A stretch of DNA of 51,490 bases, from NCBI GenBank assembly GCA_015680685.1, contig MNCI01030164.1:414580-466069 (forward strand), read 5' to 3'. The first letter of the stretch is position 1. Each line of letters begins with the position of its first letter. The notes under the pieces were generated by a model. That model ran no database searches. It was not told the origin of the DNA and worked only from the letters and a program-made list of their open reading frames with translations. The DNA is from Gnetum montanum. Its lineage: Eukaryota; Streptophyta; Gnetopsida; Gnetales; Gnetaceae. The position numbers and the translations under genes were made by a program. Positions 23,572 to 34,491 of the stretch are shown here, one piece after another.

Positions 23572-23840
23572 TTTTATCTCAGTTGCTACCACTGTGTCAA
23601 ATTCTAATTTTGAAAGTTGTTTTCACAAGTTTCTAATTTAAATTATAGTTTAATGATGAAAATTTGAAGTTTCCATTAATCAATGGTAATTTCAAAATTT
23701 TCTTTATGTTCATGGAGAATTGAAAATTTTTCGTCATATAATAGAGAACTTGCCATTTCATTTTGAATGGTAGTAACAACCATAGTGATGCACCATTTCA
23801 AGGTCCACATATTGATGCTGGAGGCGATGCTCAAGGTGGT
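23572..23840. other. No recognisable feature
   Basis: Low-complexity AT-rich stretch between the 5S-like segment and the minisatellite; nothing coding is recognised. Confidence 0.4.
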
Positions 23841-23994
23841 GATGAACAGCATGGGAAACAATGATGGACAGCACAGGAGGTAATGATTTGCAACACAAGA
23901 GGCAATGATGGATGGCATGGGAGGCAGTGATAGATGACATAGGTGGCAGTGATGGGCGACACATGAAGAAATGATGGACAGTGTGCATGGTAGG
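23841..23994 (+). repeat. 22-bp minisatellite, seven units
   Basis: Units start GATGGACAGCACAGGAGGCA-like at 23841, 23863, 23885, 23907, 23929, 23951 and 23973, each exactly 22 bp. Because 22 is not a multiple of three, a repetitive peptide reads open in several minus-strand frames, all of them artefacts of the repeat. Confidence 0.9.
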
Positions 23995-24464
23995 CAGCAG
24001 TGGCAAACGCAACGTGGTGGTGTAGCAAACAAGGCATGATGTTGCGTGGTGTGGTGATGCTACGTAGTGTTGCAGGGCTACATGGGGCTACGCGAACAGC
24101 ACAGGCAACATGGTATTGGGGTTACATGGGTGGCATGAGCGGCATGACATTGGGGTTGCATGGGCAGTGCAAGCAATGCAACATTTAGGTGCCCTTGGGC
24201 CCTACCCAAGGACCAGACTTCTATGGCTGTGACTAGTCGTGGCCTACTAGTAGCCTCGTGGCTAGCTGCAGGCTTGGCCGTAGTTGGCCACAGGCCTACC
24301 CGTAGCAATTTTTTTTTATATTTTATTTTTTATATTTTTTTATAATTATTATTATTGTTACTTTTTTAATTTACTTTCTTTTTTTAAATGGATTTTTTTT
24401 ATGTCTGAAGGATCGAGGTTTGAAACCATGACCTTCCACTTACAAATTTTTTTTAATTTTATAC

Positions 24465-24468
<4 letters not shown>
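23995..24468. other. GC-richer segment then T-rich tract
   Basis: 24000-24300 is unusually GC-rich for the window and contains repeated GGGGTTGCATGGG/GGGGTTACATGGG words and GGCC pairs. 24308-24400 is a T-rich tract. No gene recognised. Confidence 0.4.
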
Positions 24469-24497
<29 letters not shown>

Positions 24498-24503
24498 TGT
24501 ATT
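24469..24503 (+). repeat. (ATGT)n microsatellite
   Basis: About 8.5 perfect tetranucleotide units. Confidence 0.95.
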
Positions 24504-25400
24504 TGTTAAAGTAGGGGTTTGGGGTTTGAACCTGCAACCTCCAACTTAAAAAGTTTTTTTTTTAACTTTTTATTATTATTTTAATCCATCTTGCCTCAGC
24601 AATTGACATGGTGGTTTGACCAATGATAGGGTAAAGGTTCAGTATGGGTAAAAGGCAATTTCAAGTTGATTTCTAATCCTAAAATTTTGACCAAAAAACA
24701 AATTTTGAAATAATGATTTAATAATTTAATATTATTTTAATGCATGCATAACTAAAAATTTTAAATGTCAATATCTCCTAAACTATAAGTCCGATGAGAC
24801 AAAATCTGTACCATTGGAATCATCTCGACAAGTACTACACGTTGGAAATAGTTTTAGGTTCAAACATGAAGTTGATTTTTTAGGAATTAAAACACCAACC
24901 TATCCTATTTTGTTGGATTGACATTTCTAGGTTGACATATGGTAACTTGGAATCTTCTAGGTTACTTGGATAGTAAATTTCAACAAAACAAGATCAATTC
25001 AAGTCATGGTTACTAACTTTCTTGAAAGAAATTTAACGATGATCCTAATCAATTAATAATTATAGTATTAAGATGGATAAGAGTTACCTGGACTAGTGTA
25101 TCATTGTCTTACCAACATCTCTTGTAATTGATAAAGCTTGATGAGGTATGATCAAATCTTTATCAGTTAATGATATCCATGAAAGAAATTTTGTTGGTTA
25201 CTGAGATCTAGATGCCTAATCCATTGTTTGTGAAGTCAATGAAAAGGCATCTTCTAACTTGCATTACAAATATATGGTACATTCGGTGATGATCAATGGC
25301 TTTCCATGTGTTGTGGCTTCAAGGTCTATCATTTGATTCATCTTGTAGTCAGCCCATGATTCTGAATGGTCCTTGGATCATGATTTTCTACAATGTTACT
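24504..25400. other. Interior of deadenylase-bearing unit, nothing recognised
   Basis: By the orientation this is the leader end of the unit. No gag motif, zinc knuckle or open frame of note is found on either strand. Confidence 0.4.
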
Positions 25401-25997
25401 TGTGACATCTCGTCCCCGAATGTCATGGCAAACATCAAATATACAATATATTAGACATTATGCATACAGAGAAAATATACCAAATGTGAAATGTAAGTGA
25501 TATTCAACATTATATCTAAAGGAAATAATAGGAAAAATGTAGCAAGAAAAAGAAAAGAATGCTTAATTGATATAGAATAGCATATTCAAATCGTGTTCTA
25601 AGAGTGTTCCTTGGGGTTTTTTTCCTTTAGCATCTATCCCTTTGAGGCAATTCAACACTACCACCATAGTTAGGCCTATAACCCCGCCAAAAGGGATGGC
25701 TATTTCACTTCCTATCTTACTTCACCCAACTTCCAATGACTTGCCTATACCAACTTCGCCATCCCATGACTTGCCTATACCAACTTCGCCACGCCATGAC
25801 TTGCCTATACTAGCTCCACCATTCCATGCTGGCATGACCTTAACCCCAAGTAAAAATGCCTTAGGTCAAATCCCTAAAGGTTACCTCAAGAGATATGTCC
25901 ATTATCACAACATGCCCTTTCAAGTCTTAATCACAATTACCTTTTGGGTCTTGTTAACATGACAATAACACTTGTTATGAAGAGACACCATCTTCAT
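25401..25997 (-). repeat. 5' LTR of deadenylase-bearing unit, truncated
   Basis: Starts TGTGACATCTCGTCCCCG on the plus strand, matching 20516. It ends abruptly after CACCATCTTCAT where the next element begins; the other copy continues TAGGTAACCACATC for 32 more bases. It has three units of the internal 29-30-bp repeat and a 24-base insertion relative to the left copy. Confidence 0.82.
25993..25997 (+). other. Likely target-site copy of outer element
   Basis: TTCAT immediately precedes the outer element's LTR, inside the older LTR. The partner copy would lie beyond the outer element's 3' LTR, outside this window. Confidence 0.4.
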
Positions 25998-26927
25998 TGA
26001 AACACCACCAAATTTTGGCAATAGCACTTCAATGGTAAATTTTTCTAAGTGTTAACACGAAATTTTTTCTAAGTTTTTGGCCCATGATCCCACTACTAAG
26101 GCTATGCTCTAGAGTGTAGCTAGCGTAGCATGCAACACAAAACCAGATCTGCAAAATTTTCCAAGTGTCAAACAGCAACTACAAAAAAAAAACTTTAAGT
26201 GTCTTGCTATGCTCATATTCCTCCTACTATGCTCTCTAGCATAGCAAGCATAGTAGCACTCTAGTAGCCAATTTACACTAGTGTCAAGCTAGAAGTTATC
26301 AAGCTAGCTTAACATGGAAGAAGCATTTGGCATATCTAACTCTTGAAGCTACCCCTCCTGCTATGCTCTCAAGTGTAGCTGGCATAGAAAGAGAAAGGAC
26401 TACAATTTTTGCTAGATTTTTCTAAGTGTCCATGCTACCCCTTGTCCCATCCTACTATGCTCATAAGCGTAGTAAGTATAGCAATAATGGACTTCAATTT
26501 TTTACAAAATTTGCCCAATTTTTGGGCTACGCTCCAAAGCGTAGCTAGTGTAGCAACACGAAATTACCTCCAAAAGCTTCCAGAGCTTAGCACAAGCCTT
26601 TATTCTAGCTCCATCACTCCTCCGACAAGCAAGATCAGCAACTTTCACCTCTATGTCCCAAAATTGTACCTACACTTGATTCCACTCAAAAGAGGGGAGA
26701 ACGTAGTCTTGGAGCATAGCCTCCAAATCTCACTATTTGCAAGTACATTACAATTTTAGCACATGAAATTTTGGTAGTGTAGCCATAGTCTAGCAGTCTC
26801 TCGAATCTAGTGGAGCATACCAAAGCATAGCACTAATTGTTCTAGTGAGCGTAGTAAAGGTCAACATAGCCCCACCTACACCTTTGCCATGTGGCACATG
26901 ATCTACACTTCACGCTAATCCTAAGTC

Positions 26928-26935
26928 TATAAATA
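26928..26935 (+). promoter_or_regulatory. TATA box of outer LTR
   Basis: TATAAATA, followed by AGCCCCACATTCC. The same box with AGCCC/ACCCC context occurs in both inner LTRs. A CCATGTGG word, a decayed G-box, lies about 40 bases upstream. Confidence 0.7.
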
Positions 26936-27482
26936 GCCCCACATTCCACACTCTAGTGATTGGAAATTCATTCTAGAGGTGGACATTTGAAGCATTTGGC
27001 TAGCAAATCCAAGTAGCAATTGGCATTTCAAAGTACCACTTAGCACCTAAGGCACTTTGAGCACCTCATACACTAGAGCATATCAACACCTTAGCAACAA
27101 CTTTGCATCCCACTAAGCATCGTAGCACATCACAAACCTATAGGACATCATGGCAACCAACCCAACAAGCACAGACTTTGTAGCAAACATCTATCTTCAC
27201 CCTAGGACACCCCAAAGATTATGGCTACACTGCTACTGCACCTATCTATACATTGTGTACCTCCTCAAAACTTAATTATAATTGCTATGCTCCCCATCTA
27301 GGGTGGTACCTTTCTTTCTTTCTTTCTCTTAAACTCTATTGCATTTTAAGCAATTGCTTTGACATTTAGTACCGCATTTGCATTTTTTGCTATTTTACAT
27401 GTTTTCTTGCACACTTACATCATCATTCTTGTGCTAGGAAACCCCACTATGCTTAGGCTTAGCTAGCCTCAGTACTACCCAA

Positions 27483-27589
27483 NNNNNNNNNNNNNNNNNN
27501 NNNNNNNNNNNNNNNNNNNNNNNNNNNNNNNNNNNNNNNNNNNNNNNNNNNNNNNNNNNNNNNNNNNNNNNNNNNNNNNNNNNNNNNNN
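27483..27589. other. Assembly gap (107 N)
   Basis: Unknown bases inside the LTR. The true length may differ. Confidence 1.
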
Positions 27590-27717
27590 GTTCATTCAAC
27601 AAGACTATCTCAAGCACTCCACCTCTATTTTCTAGCAAAGGCCCTTATGTGAAGAAGGGGTCAAGGCTATGCACCCGCGAAACCCTTGACATTCCAACCA
27701 CTAATGTTTTCGGTCAC

Positions 27718-27742
27718 TACGATTTGGTGCTAGAAGAAGGGC
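27718..27742 (+). other. Primer-site-like motif
   Basis: GATTTGGTGCTAGAAGAAGG continuing GCCTTGCC. The same motif follows the LTR in the inner element (38308-38330, minus) and occurs at 7868-7891 (minus). A TGG start and its position right after the LTR fit a tRNA primer-binding site, but I cannot name the tRNA. Confidence 0.6.
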
Positions 27743-28009
27743 CTTGCCATTTCCTTCTATGTTCAGTGGTAGTCCCGTGTGTTCTCTACACCTCAATTAC
27801 TAGCTTCAAACTACCGTACACGTGACACCTCTCTAATTGTCTTTGATCTAGTTGGTGTAAATTGGTCCAGTTATTAGTTCCCCTGGAACCCCACAAGATA
27901 GAAGCCAAAGTGTATCTCTCGCACTTGGACCTTAAACTCTGTGTACCAAGAAGAGCATAGCTTGCACTCAGCTTGAGGGCATAGCAAGCATAGCACAAGA
28001 GTTAAACAT

Positions 28010-28130
28010 GTTTTTCAATAGCACTCTTAGACTTAGCTATTATTCTAGCATTTCTATACTTAGCCATTTTCAACAATTGTTATACTTAACCATTTCTTTT
28101 CCAACATTGCACCTTTTGTATTTTCTCATA
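28010..28130 (+). repeat. Short leader repeat of outer element
   Basis: About four diverged units of the type TTCTATACTTAGCCATTT. It is the counterpart of the longer array at 37838-38145 in the inner element. Confidence 0.55.
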
Positions 28131-28135
28131 GCAGC

Positions 28136-30921
28136 ATGAGCCCCAAAAAGCCTTCAACCTCTACCTCAAGCATAATCATTGTTCGACTTATTTAGTGGGA
28201 AATCACAATTGACATTCCTAGAGCCAGGGGCCCCATCTTCATGGAAAGGTAATCCCTCAAGCTCTCTACCCAATCTCCTAAGCATATGGTGCTCAACAAA
28301 GACAAATACAACTTCCTTTGTGCAAAGCTCTAGGCAGGCATCCCCTTAGATTGCCAAGAGCTACATGCAAAATAAGGTGATGAGCTTGTACATAGGAACA
28401 GAAGGGAGTACCTCCCTGCCCCTAATGATTTCATCCCCCTCACTAAGACCTCTTGGTGGATGCTCAACCAACTCATCCAATTGAGTGGGTCAAATTAACA
28501 CAACATAGCAACCTACTATGAGGAGCCCCTACAAGATGGATAAGAGGAATTTGAGACTCATTCAGAGAATGAGAATTCCTTCTATGTCTCTTTCCTATCA
28601 TCTACCTCTAATGTCATTCCTTCATAGTCTCAACCATCTAACTTCTTTGAGGTAACAACATCTCCCCTATCACCACCTAGGCTAATGCCTATTGTGGCAA
28701 GCCATCAGATGCATCTGCATCAAGGTGCAAGATCATTTGTCATCCCGTCCGTTGTAGTCTCAGCATAGTCTATGTAATCCTCTATGTCAACATCCAAGAT
28801 GCCAACCTAACCCTAGGTGCACATGGTGCCAATGTCCTAGCCACATACGAGTCAGGCATCGTATGTCTCACCTATCTCTGTGGTGCCCCCTATGATAGCC
28901 CAAACCACAACCACTTGGTAGGGCCTTACCTTCAGGCCCTGGCACAACACATGCAATAGCAAAATGCACGATAGCCTCTACAATAGTACACTCAATAGGT
29001 ATCCTAAGTGGTCGCATAGCCCACAATAGGGTCATGGACCACTCCAATAGCATAGCACGTTGCACAACTAATGCAGCCTACCACACCCACATTGAGCCTA
29101 GATCAAGCATTTTAGCTCATTCAGACATTCATTGAAGAGGTCAAATGGCTTAAGGCCACATCTTTTGATGTGGTCCAAGTGATGCACTTCTACCAGCATG
29201 ATCCTATTAGTCCTATTGTTCCATCACTAACCTTGCCTCCTGGCATTTAACTTTCCTAGTTCACCAAATATAATGATGAAGGAAACCCCCACACCCATCT
29301 AGTAACTTCTAATCTGAGAGCCTTTTGTTTTAGGCATGGCCGCATGCCATCATTCATGTGTTTGTCATGTCCCTAATCAGCAAGGTGCTAGACTAGCACT
29401 GTGTGTTCCCGAAGGCCTCCATATCTTCATTGGAGGATTTACTTAGCCAATTTATCACTTGCTTCAAGTACAACTTGAAGCCTAAGACAACCTTGGATCA
29501 ACTCATGCAAATCAAGCAAGGCCACTTAGAGCTCATTCAAAAGTTCTTCCAATGATGGAGCACTACACTTAACGAAATCTGTGAGCCTATTGTAGAAACT
29601 CATCTACTGGTCATTTTCAAATATGTAATGAATGACTTCATTATGTTGAAGTTCTTCTTTCTTTCCTTGCACTCCCTAAGCCAATCATTTGCTCAAACAA
29701 AGAGCATTTAGGATGTGGTAGAAGCCAATAAGGATCTAGCCTACATGGCCTATAAGAATGCACATGCAAAAAAAGACAAGGAGAATAGGCAAGGCAACAA
29801 CAACCATTGTAGTGGTGGCCAATGAGTCCAAGTCAAACAACGTCAAATCAACAACCAAGGCAACAAAGGTCCTAGCCAATGACAAGGTAATCAACTCTAG
29901 CACTGTAGCAATCAACCAACCCACACCATTGTTGGCCACAAGACAAGTTGCCCCAAGGTAAAACTTTGAGTGTAAGGACTACTCAAAGTATACACCATTG
30001 CCCATCAAGCTATCAGAACTGTTGGATCAGCTACTTAGTATTGGGCACATCTAGTACTAGGAGCTCCTTAGAAACCCATTAGCAATCGCACTAGATAAGC
30101 TTTCGATCCCAAAACACTTCAGGTTGGACTAGTTCTACGATTATCATCAATTGCCTGGCCATGACATGGACTTCTACATGGCCTTACAAGGTGACAAACA
30201 ATGCATGATTGACCAAGGCAAACTAGTTCCTGATTCGACCAACCCAATTCACCCAAAAAATCAATCAATGAAGGTCTATAAATACCCTCTCAACGCAAGT
30301 GGTGTAGGCTATGTCATCAATGCCATCAACATTGATGATGACATAGGACTAGCATAAGAGCCATTTGTGGTTTTTGTGTCCTCTGATAGCATTGGGGCCT
30401 CCTCAGCACCAACCAGTCCAAGGACTACTTTTGTTATTAGAGCAACACCTCAGGCACCCATGACATCCTTTGTGATCAAAGCCCTACAACACATTGCAGT
30501 GACTATAATCCAAAAACCCTTTGTTGTTAGGATACCATAATGTGTGGACCCTTCACCGAGTCCAATGGTCGGTACCATAATAAGCCCTACTTGTCCAACA
30601 CCTCATCCTACATACAACACCAGGCAATTGAGGTGGTATCTTGAGAGGCTAAATGAGTGTCTCATTGACTAAATGATGAGTGAACAAATGGTGTTAGATC
30701 TACCTAAGCATGTTCCCTTATCTGTTATTCCTATGGTCACATCAGCTAAAGTTGCTACTATAAGAGATCAACAATTGAGCACTAAGGCTTACAGGAAGGC
30801 AACACAAAACAAGCCTAAATCTCCTCCCCAAGAGATCTTCCTTTTGGGTTACATGAAGGAGATGAAGGCTAACAAGGCAATTGGAAGTGTTAAGGACTTT
30901 CTAAATGCATTGGCACAAGTC
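28136..30921 (+). pseudogene. Gag-protease polyprotein, first part (outer element)
   Basis: From the ATG at 28136 (MSPKKPSTSTSS) the frame is broken but readable. The gag core lies at 29250-29620 (FTKYNDEGNPHTHLV, FPKASISSLEDLLSQFITCF, YNLKPKTTLDQLMQIKQG). CKDYSKYTPLPIKLSELLDQL is at about 29970. The degenerate cysteine/histidine segment FYDYHQLPGHDMDFYMAL, where many relatives have C-x-x-H...GHD-x-x-x-C, lies at about 30136. PFVVRIP-type repeats follow at 30390-30540, then an open stretch 30673-30921 ending LGYMKEMKANKAIGSVK and FLNALAQV. The frame is cut at codon level by the inner element and resumes at 39972. Several of its stops are TAG. Confidence 0.78.
30917..30921 (+). other. Target-site duplication, left copy
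   Basis: AAGTC directly before the inner element; AAGTT follows it at 39972-39976. One transition separates the two copies. Confidence 0.75.
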
Positions 30922-31638
30922 TGTGACATTTGAAAACATCGGTGGCTAGAACACCAAGAGGTCGACGAGTGTACAGCCTAACCCCAAATCCATGCGAGGG
31001 CTATGCTAGGAAATGAAAACAACATACCCTGAATGATCCTATCAATCAAATAGGAATTTACATGGTGTTAAAATGACCATGTGCCAAAAGGGTTTATACT
31101 ATGTTATGCACAAGCATTAGGTTTAGCTAAGCTAGAGCATAGCAAGGTGTCCTAGCCTAAGAACAGTGATGTAAACATGCAAATACGTATGAAAAAGTGA
31201 GAAAATATAAGTGTTACATTCAATACCAAAGAGAAATGCTTAAGAAATGCAATAAAATTTGAGAACATAAGTGCACCGCCCCAAAAGGGAAAGCGTAGGA
31301 AATTCCAAAAGGATTTCAAAAGGTACACAGTGTGTAATAGGCACAGTGGGAACATAGTCACAATCTCGGTGACATTAGGCTATGAATTCTAGTGCTCACT
31401 ATGATGAACTGTGCCTATCAGGTTGGTCACCACGATGTACTATGCAATGTTCTGTAGGGCTACAATAGGGCCGTAGTGGGTTGTGATGTGCAACTCTACC
31501 TCTCTACTAATGTGATGTGCTCTAGGTCTCATTTTCCCACAGAGCTAAGTGCCAAGATGCCAAATTCCAAAATGAAGGTGCCAACTACACAACCAGTGAA
31601 AAATGGAAGCCAACCCCCTAAAATATTAGGGTGTAGGG

Positions 31639-31647
31639 GTATTTATA
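31639..31647 (-). promoter_or_regulatory. TATA box, 3' LTR of inner element
   Basis: The minus strand reads CCTATAAATACCCCTACACC. The upstream G-box seen in the partner LTR is CATGTG here. Confidence 0.65.
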
Positions 31648-31780
31648 GGGCTAGGGTTAGCCCATAACATAGATTGGGCACCATGTGGTAGTGCTATAGG
31701 TGGGACCACAAGAAAAATTTAGAAAATTTTCGAAGTCTAGAGGTAACCAAAAAAATTTCAAAAATTTTCTAACTCTAGCC

Positions 31781-32003
31781 ACTATGCTCATCCCATGTTA
31801 TGTGTAGGACATGGGACACTAACTGCTACACTCATCCCATGTTACGTTCCGGACATGGGACACTAGCTACTATGCTTGTCCCATGTTACATGCGAGACAT
31901 AGAATGCTAGCTGCTACACTCGTCCCATGTTATGTGTAGGACATAGGACACTAATTGCTATGCTCATCCCATGTTACGTGCGAGACATGGGACATTGGCT
32001 AGG
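31781..32003 (-). repeat. 44-bp tandem array, five units
   Basis: The word CTCATCCCATGTTACGTG or a variant starts at 31787, 31831, 31875, 31919 and 31963, exactly 44 bases apart. Each unit also contains the near-inverted GACATGGGACA. The array lies upstream of the TATA box in LTR sense. Confidence 0.93.
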
Positions 32004-32019
32004 GATAGGATGTAGCATG

Positions 32020-32520
32020 GACACTTAGAAGAATTTGATAAAAATTGTAGTCCTTGTTCGTACTACACTGGCTATGCTTTGAAGTGTAGCAGGAGGGGTA
32101 GCCTCAAAAGTTAGAAAATCTGTCAAATGCCTCTTCCATGCTAAGCTAGCTTGATAGCTTTTTGCTTGAAACTTAGGGAAAACTGGCCACTGAAAAGTGT
32201 GCTATGCTGGATACGCTCTAGAGCATAGTAGGTAGAGTAAGAGTGTAACAGAACACTTAGAAAAATTTTCATGCAATTGCTATTGATACTTAGATAATTT
32301 TGCAAAACAGGCATTAATACATGCTACACTGGCTACGCTGGGGAGTGTAGCACCAACACTTAGAAAAATTAACCAAGTTTTGACACTTAGAAAAATTTGG
32401 AAAAAGTGCCATCATTCTAACACTTAGAAAAATTTTGCAAATCTGGTAGTTGGAGCTGACTACACTCAACCCTTAGACAAATTTGGGCAAAGTGCCATCA
32501 TTTTAACACTTAGCCAAATT
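32020..32520 (-). repeat. Interspersed ACACTTAGAAAAATTT words
   Basis: Eight copies or near copies (about 32021, 32250, 32286, 32349, 32377, 32420, 32466, 32506) at irregular spacing near the LTR's 5' end in element sense. The same words fill the matching part of the 38333-39971 LTR and, inverted, the outer LTR. Confidence 0.75.
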
Positions 32521-32561
32521 TGTAGTTGAGATGCTGAGACCCAAAATTTTGTGGTATTTCA

Positions 32562-32575
32562 ATGGCCCCTTTTAT
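32562..32575 (-). other. Polypurine tract of inner element
   Basis: The minus strand reads ATAAAAGGGGCCAT followed by the LTR start TGAAATACC. Confidence 0.6.
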
Positions 32576-34491
32576 TGATGTCTAGAGGAGTGGCTTAAGA
32601 GACATTGACAAAGAATTACAAACACCACAGTAGATGTGGAACCAACATTACTCATTGGTACCTGATCAAGTGTTGTTTCACCATGCTCAAGAGTGTTATG
32701 GATAAAGGTATGCTGAGGGACAAGGAGTATAGGTAATGCTAGTGAGATGAAATGTAAACAATGGAAATGAAATGCAAATAGTGGATCATGATGTAAAATG
32801 CAAAGTCAGACTGGTTGACGGTGACCATGGCATGAAGTGGCTTGTCCCTAAAGCATTGACCTCTCATCAAAGTGCTCATGAGAGAGTGTTATCAATTTGC
32901 TAGGCCAATTGTAAAACTACACTGCTATCAATTTGCTTAGGGATGTGCTTTTACCCCCCTATTTTTCTTTTCTTTATTTTTTTATACTTTACTCTTTTTT
33001 TAGTACTTTTTTTTTTGCTTTCTTTTTTTTTTCTCTCTCTCTCTCTCTTTTTGCTGCAAGGGGAACCATCGTTGGGTTCAACTTACTATTGAATGCTAGC
33101 TGCAAGTTGGCCATTGAGTAGATGGGCTTTGTTTTGATGCGACCACATCATGACTCTAGGATAGGTGTTTCTTCCCAGGGATGAGTTGCATTACATTCAC
33201 TTAGGCTTTGAACAACCAACAAAGGCTCCCCATGGGACAAGTTGTGTTACATCTACCTTGAGTCCAAAAATTGATATGAAGAGAATGCCATATGCATCAC
33301 AATGTATATGTATTAGAGGGATGCACAATCGTGAGTATGTAGGGGATGAGAGGTTTTTGGGATGAAGGAGTGGATGTGCATAGGCTATAATGGGATGAAG
33401 GGGATGTGCACTCTTGAGTGGCTTAACCAATCCAGTCATGCACATTAGAGCGATGTGATGACTTGCTTCTGTGATGAGATGCATCTTTGCATAACTGCCT
33501 CCAAGGCTTCGTCCTGCAAACACAACTCTAAGAAGACAACAAAACCACACAATATGAAATGTAAGTGTAAATGCCAAATGTGAAGATGCTACAAGTGATA
33601 GATGTGAAGATGCTACATATGTGTTAAATGCTATGCCAGTTGCAAGTGCTTAGGAAGCTAGTGAAAGTGCCAGAATGATGATGTTGCAAGTGCTCCAAAG
33701 GTCACACCAATGGTAGGTTCTCCAAAAGATCAACAGAATGGTGGAAGGAAATGATGCTGCAAGTTCCCCAAGGGTTTCACCAATGGTAGGTGCTCCAACA
33801 GATCAGACACATGCCAGTTTAAAGTCCTAGCATACCATGAACCCATTTTAAGGTCCTCGCAGACCATGATGTGCTAGTTTATAAACCTAGCAAACTATTA
33901 GGTGCCAGTTTAATGTCGTAGTAGATGGTGGATGTTGTGCTAGTTTAATGTCATGACCAAGAATGATCTATGCCAGTTTATAATCATAGTGGACTGCCTG
34001 TGCTAGTTTTTTGTGTCATGATGGATGAGTGCTTACCTTACTTGTGTGAGGTGCGATGCTGCATGCGTAGTCATGCTATGTGCCTACAAGATCCTACAAA
34101 AATCAACTAGAAAAAACAACATCAAGTAGTAACTATCGTAAATAGAGTTAAAATGCATGAATGAAAGGAAAGTAATGCAAAAAGCAATAATTTTAGGCTA
34201 TTCTAGGCCATCACTAGTTTAAGGTCGTTTCGAGCCATGTGTTTTTGTAGTTTTATGGTTTTTTTATTTTTATGTGTTTTAGATGTTTTTTAAATGTAAT
34301 GCATAAGCTAAGTGGATGAATGCATAAACAAAGTAAAAATGTGTAAACAAAGTGAAGCAATGTGTAAACTAGGTAAGCAAGTGAAATGTAAATGCATGAA
34401 TAAATTCAATGTAAGAAAAAATCAAAAATGCATGTCCCATGAAGGCAAGGGTTAAGCAAGCACTTAGCATGTTTTTGGCCAAGGAAAAGTC
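32576..34491 (-). other. Post-protease spacer of inner element
   Basis: Non-coding. It contains a 95-base polypyrimidine (plus-strand) tract at 32957-33052 and two copies of a CACCAATGGTAGGTGCTCCA segment (about 33702 and 33778). From 33790 to 34240 it has seven or so copies of a GTGCTAGTTTAATGTC-type word, the inverse of the GGCCTTAAACTAGC word in the outer element's spacer. The place where RT, RNase H and integrase should be holds nothing coding. Confidence 0.7.

Larger units (their letters stand above)
20516..25997 (-). mobile_element. LTR-bounded unit carrying a host-gene copy
   Basis: Two direct LTRs (20516-21086 and 25401-25997) enclose about 4.3 kb. A polypurine tract adjoins the left LTR. 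Next to the right LTR the minus strand reads AGTAACATTGTAGAAAATC, which could be a decayed initiator-methionine primer site (spacer TAACATTG is common), but this is weak. No gag or pol remnant was found between the LTRs. The main content is a CCR4-like pseudogene in the same orientation, next to the 3' end. The right LTR is cut at 25997 by the next element, so its outer 32 or so bases and the target duplication are displaced. Confidence 0.65.
25998..27716 (+). repeat. 5' LTR of outer element (contains assembly gap)
   Basis: Starts TGAAACACCACCAAATTTTG, closely matching the minus-strand start of the inner element's LTRs (TGAGACACGACAAAATTTTG). It is full of TTTTTCTAAGTGT and GCTATGCTC/GAGCGTAGC words. 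A TATAAATA box lies at 26928-26935. The right end is taken just before TTTGGTGCTAG. 107 bases inside are unknown. Confidence 0.75.
30922..32561 (-). repeat. 3' LTR of inner element
   Basis: Plus-strand ends TGTGACATTTG and GTGGTATTTCA. By eye about 15-20% of the first 300 aligned bases differ from the 38333 copy, mostly C/T and G/A changes, so the insertion is old. TATA box, 44-bp array and hairpin words are shared with the other LTR. Confidence 0.92.

Noticed and set aside
23676-24345. Several overlapping frames on both strands rich in Cys, His and Ser
   Set aside because: They come from the 22-bp minisatellite and the adjacent GC-rich repeat; no conserved motif.
31781-32003. CRISPR-like regular array
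   Set aside because: Units are contiguous 44-bp tandem copies without unique spacers, inside a plant LTR.
30922-32561. Independent solo LTR
   Set aside because: Its partner at 38333-39971, the primer motif, polypurine tract and target duplication show that it is one end of a full element.
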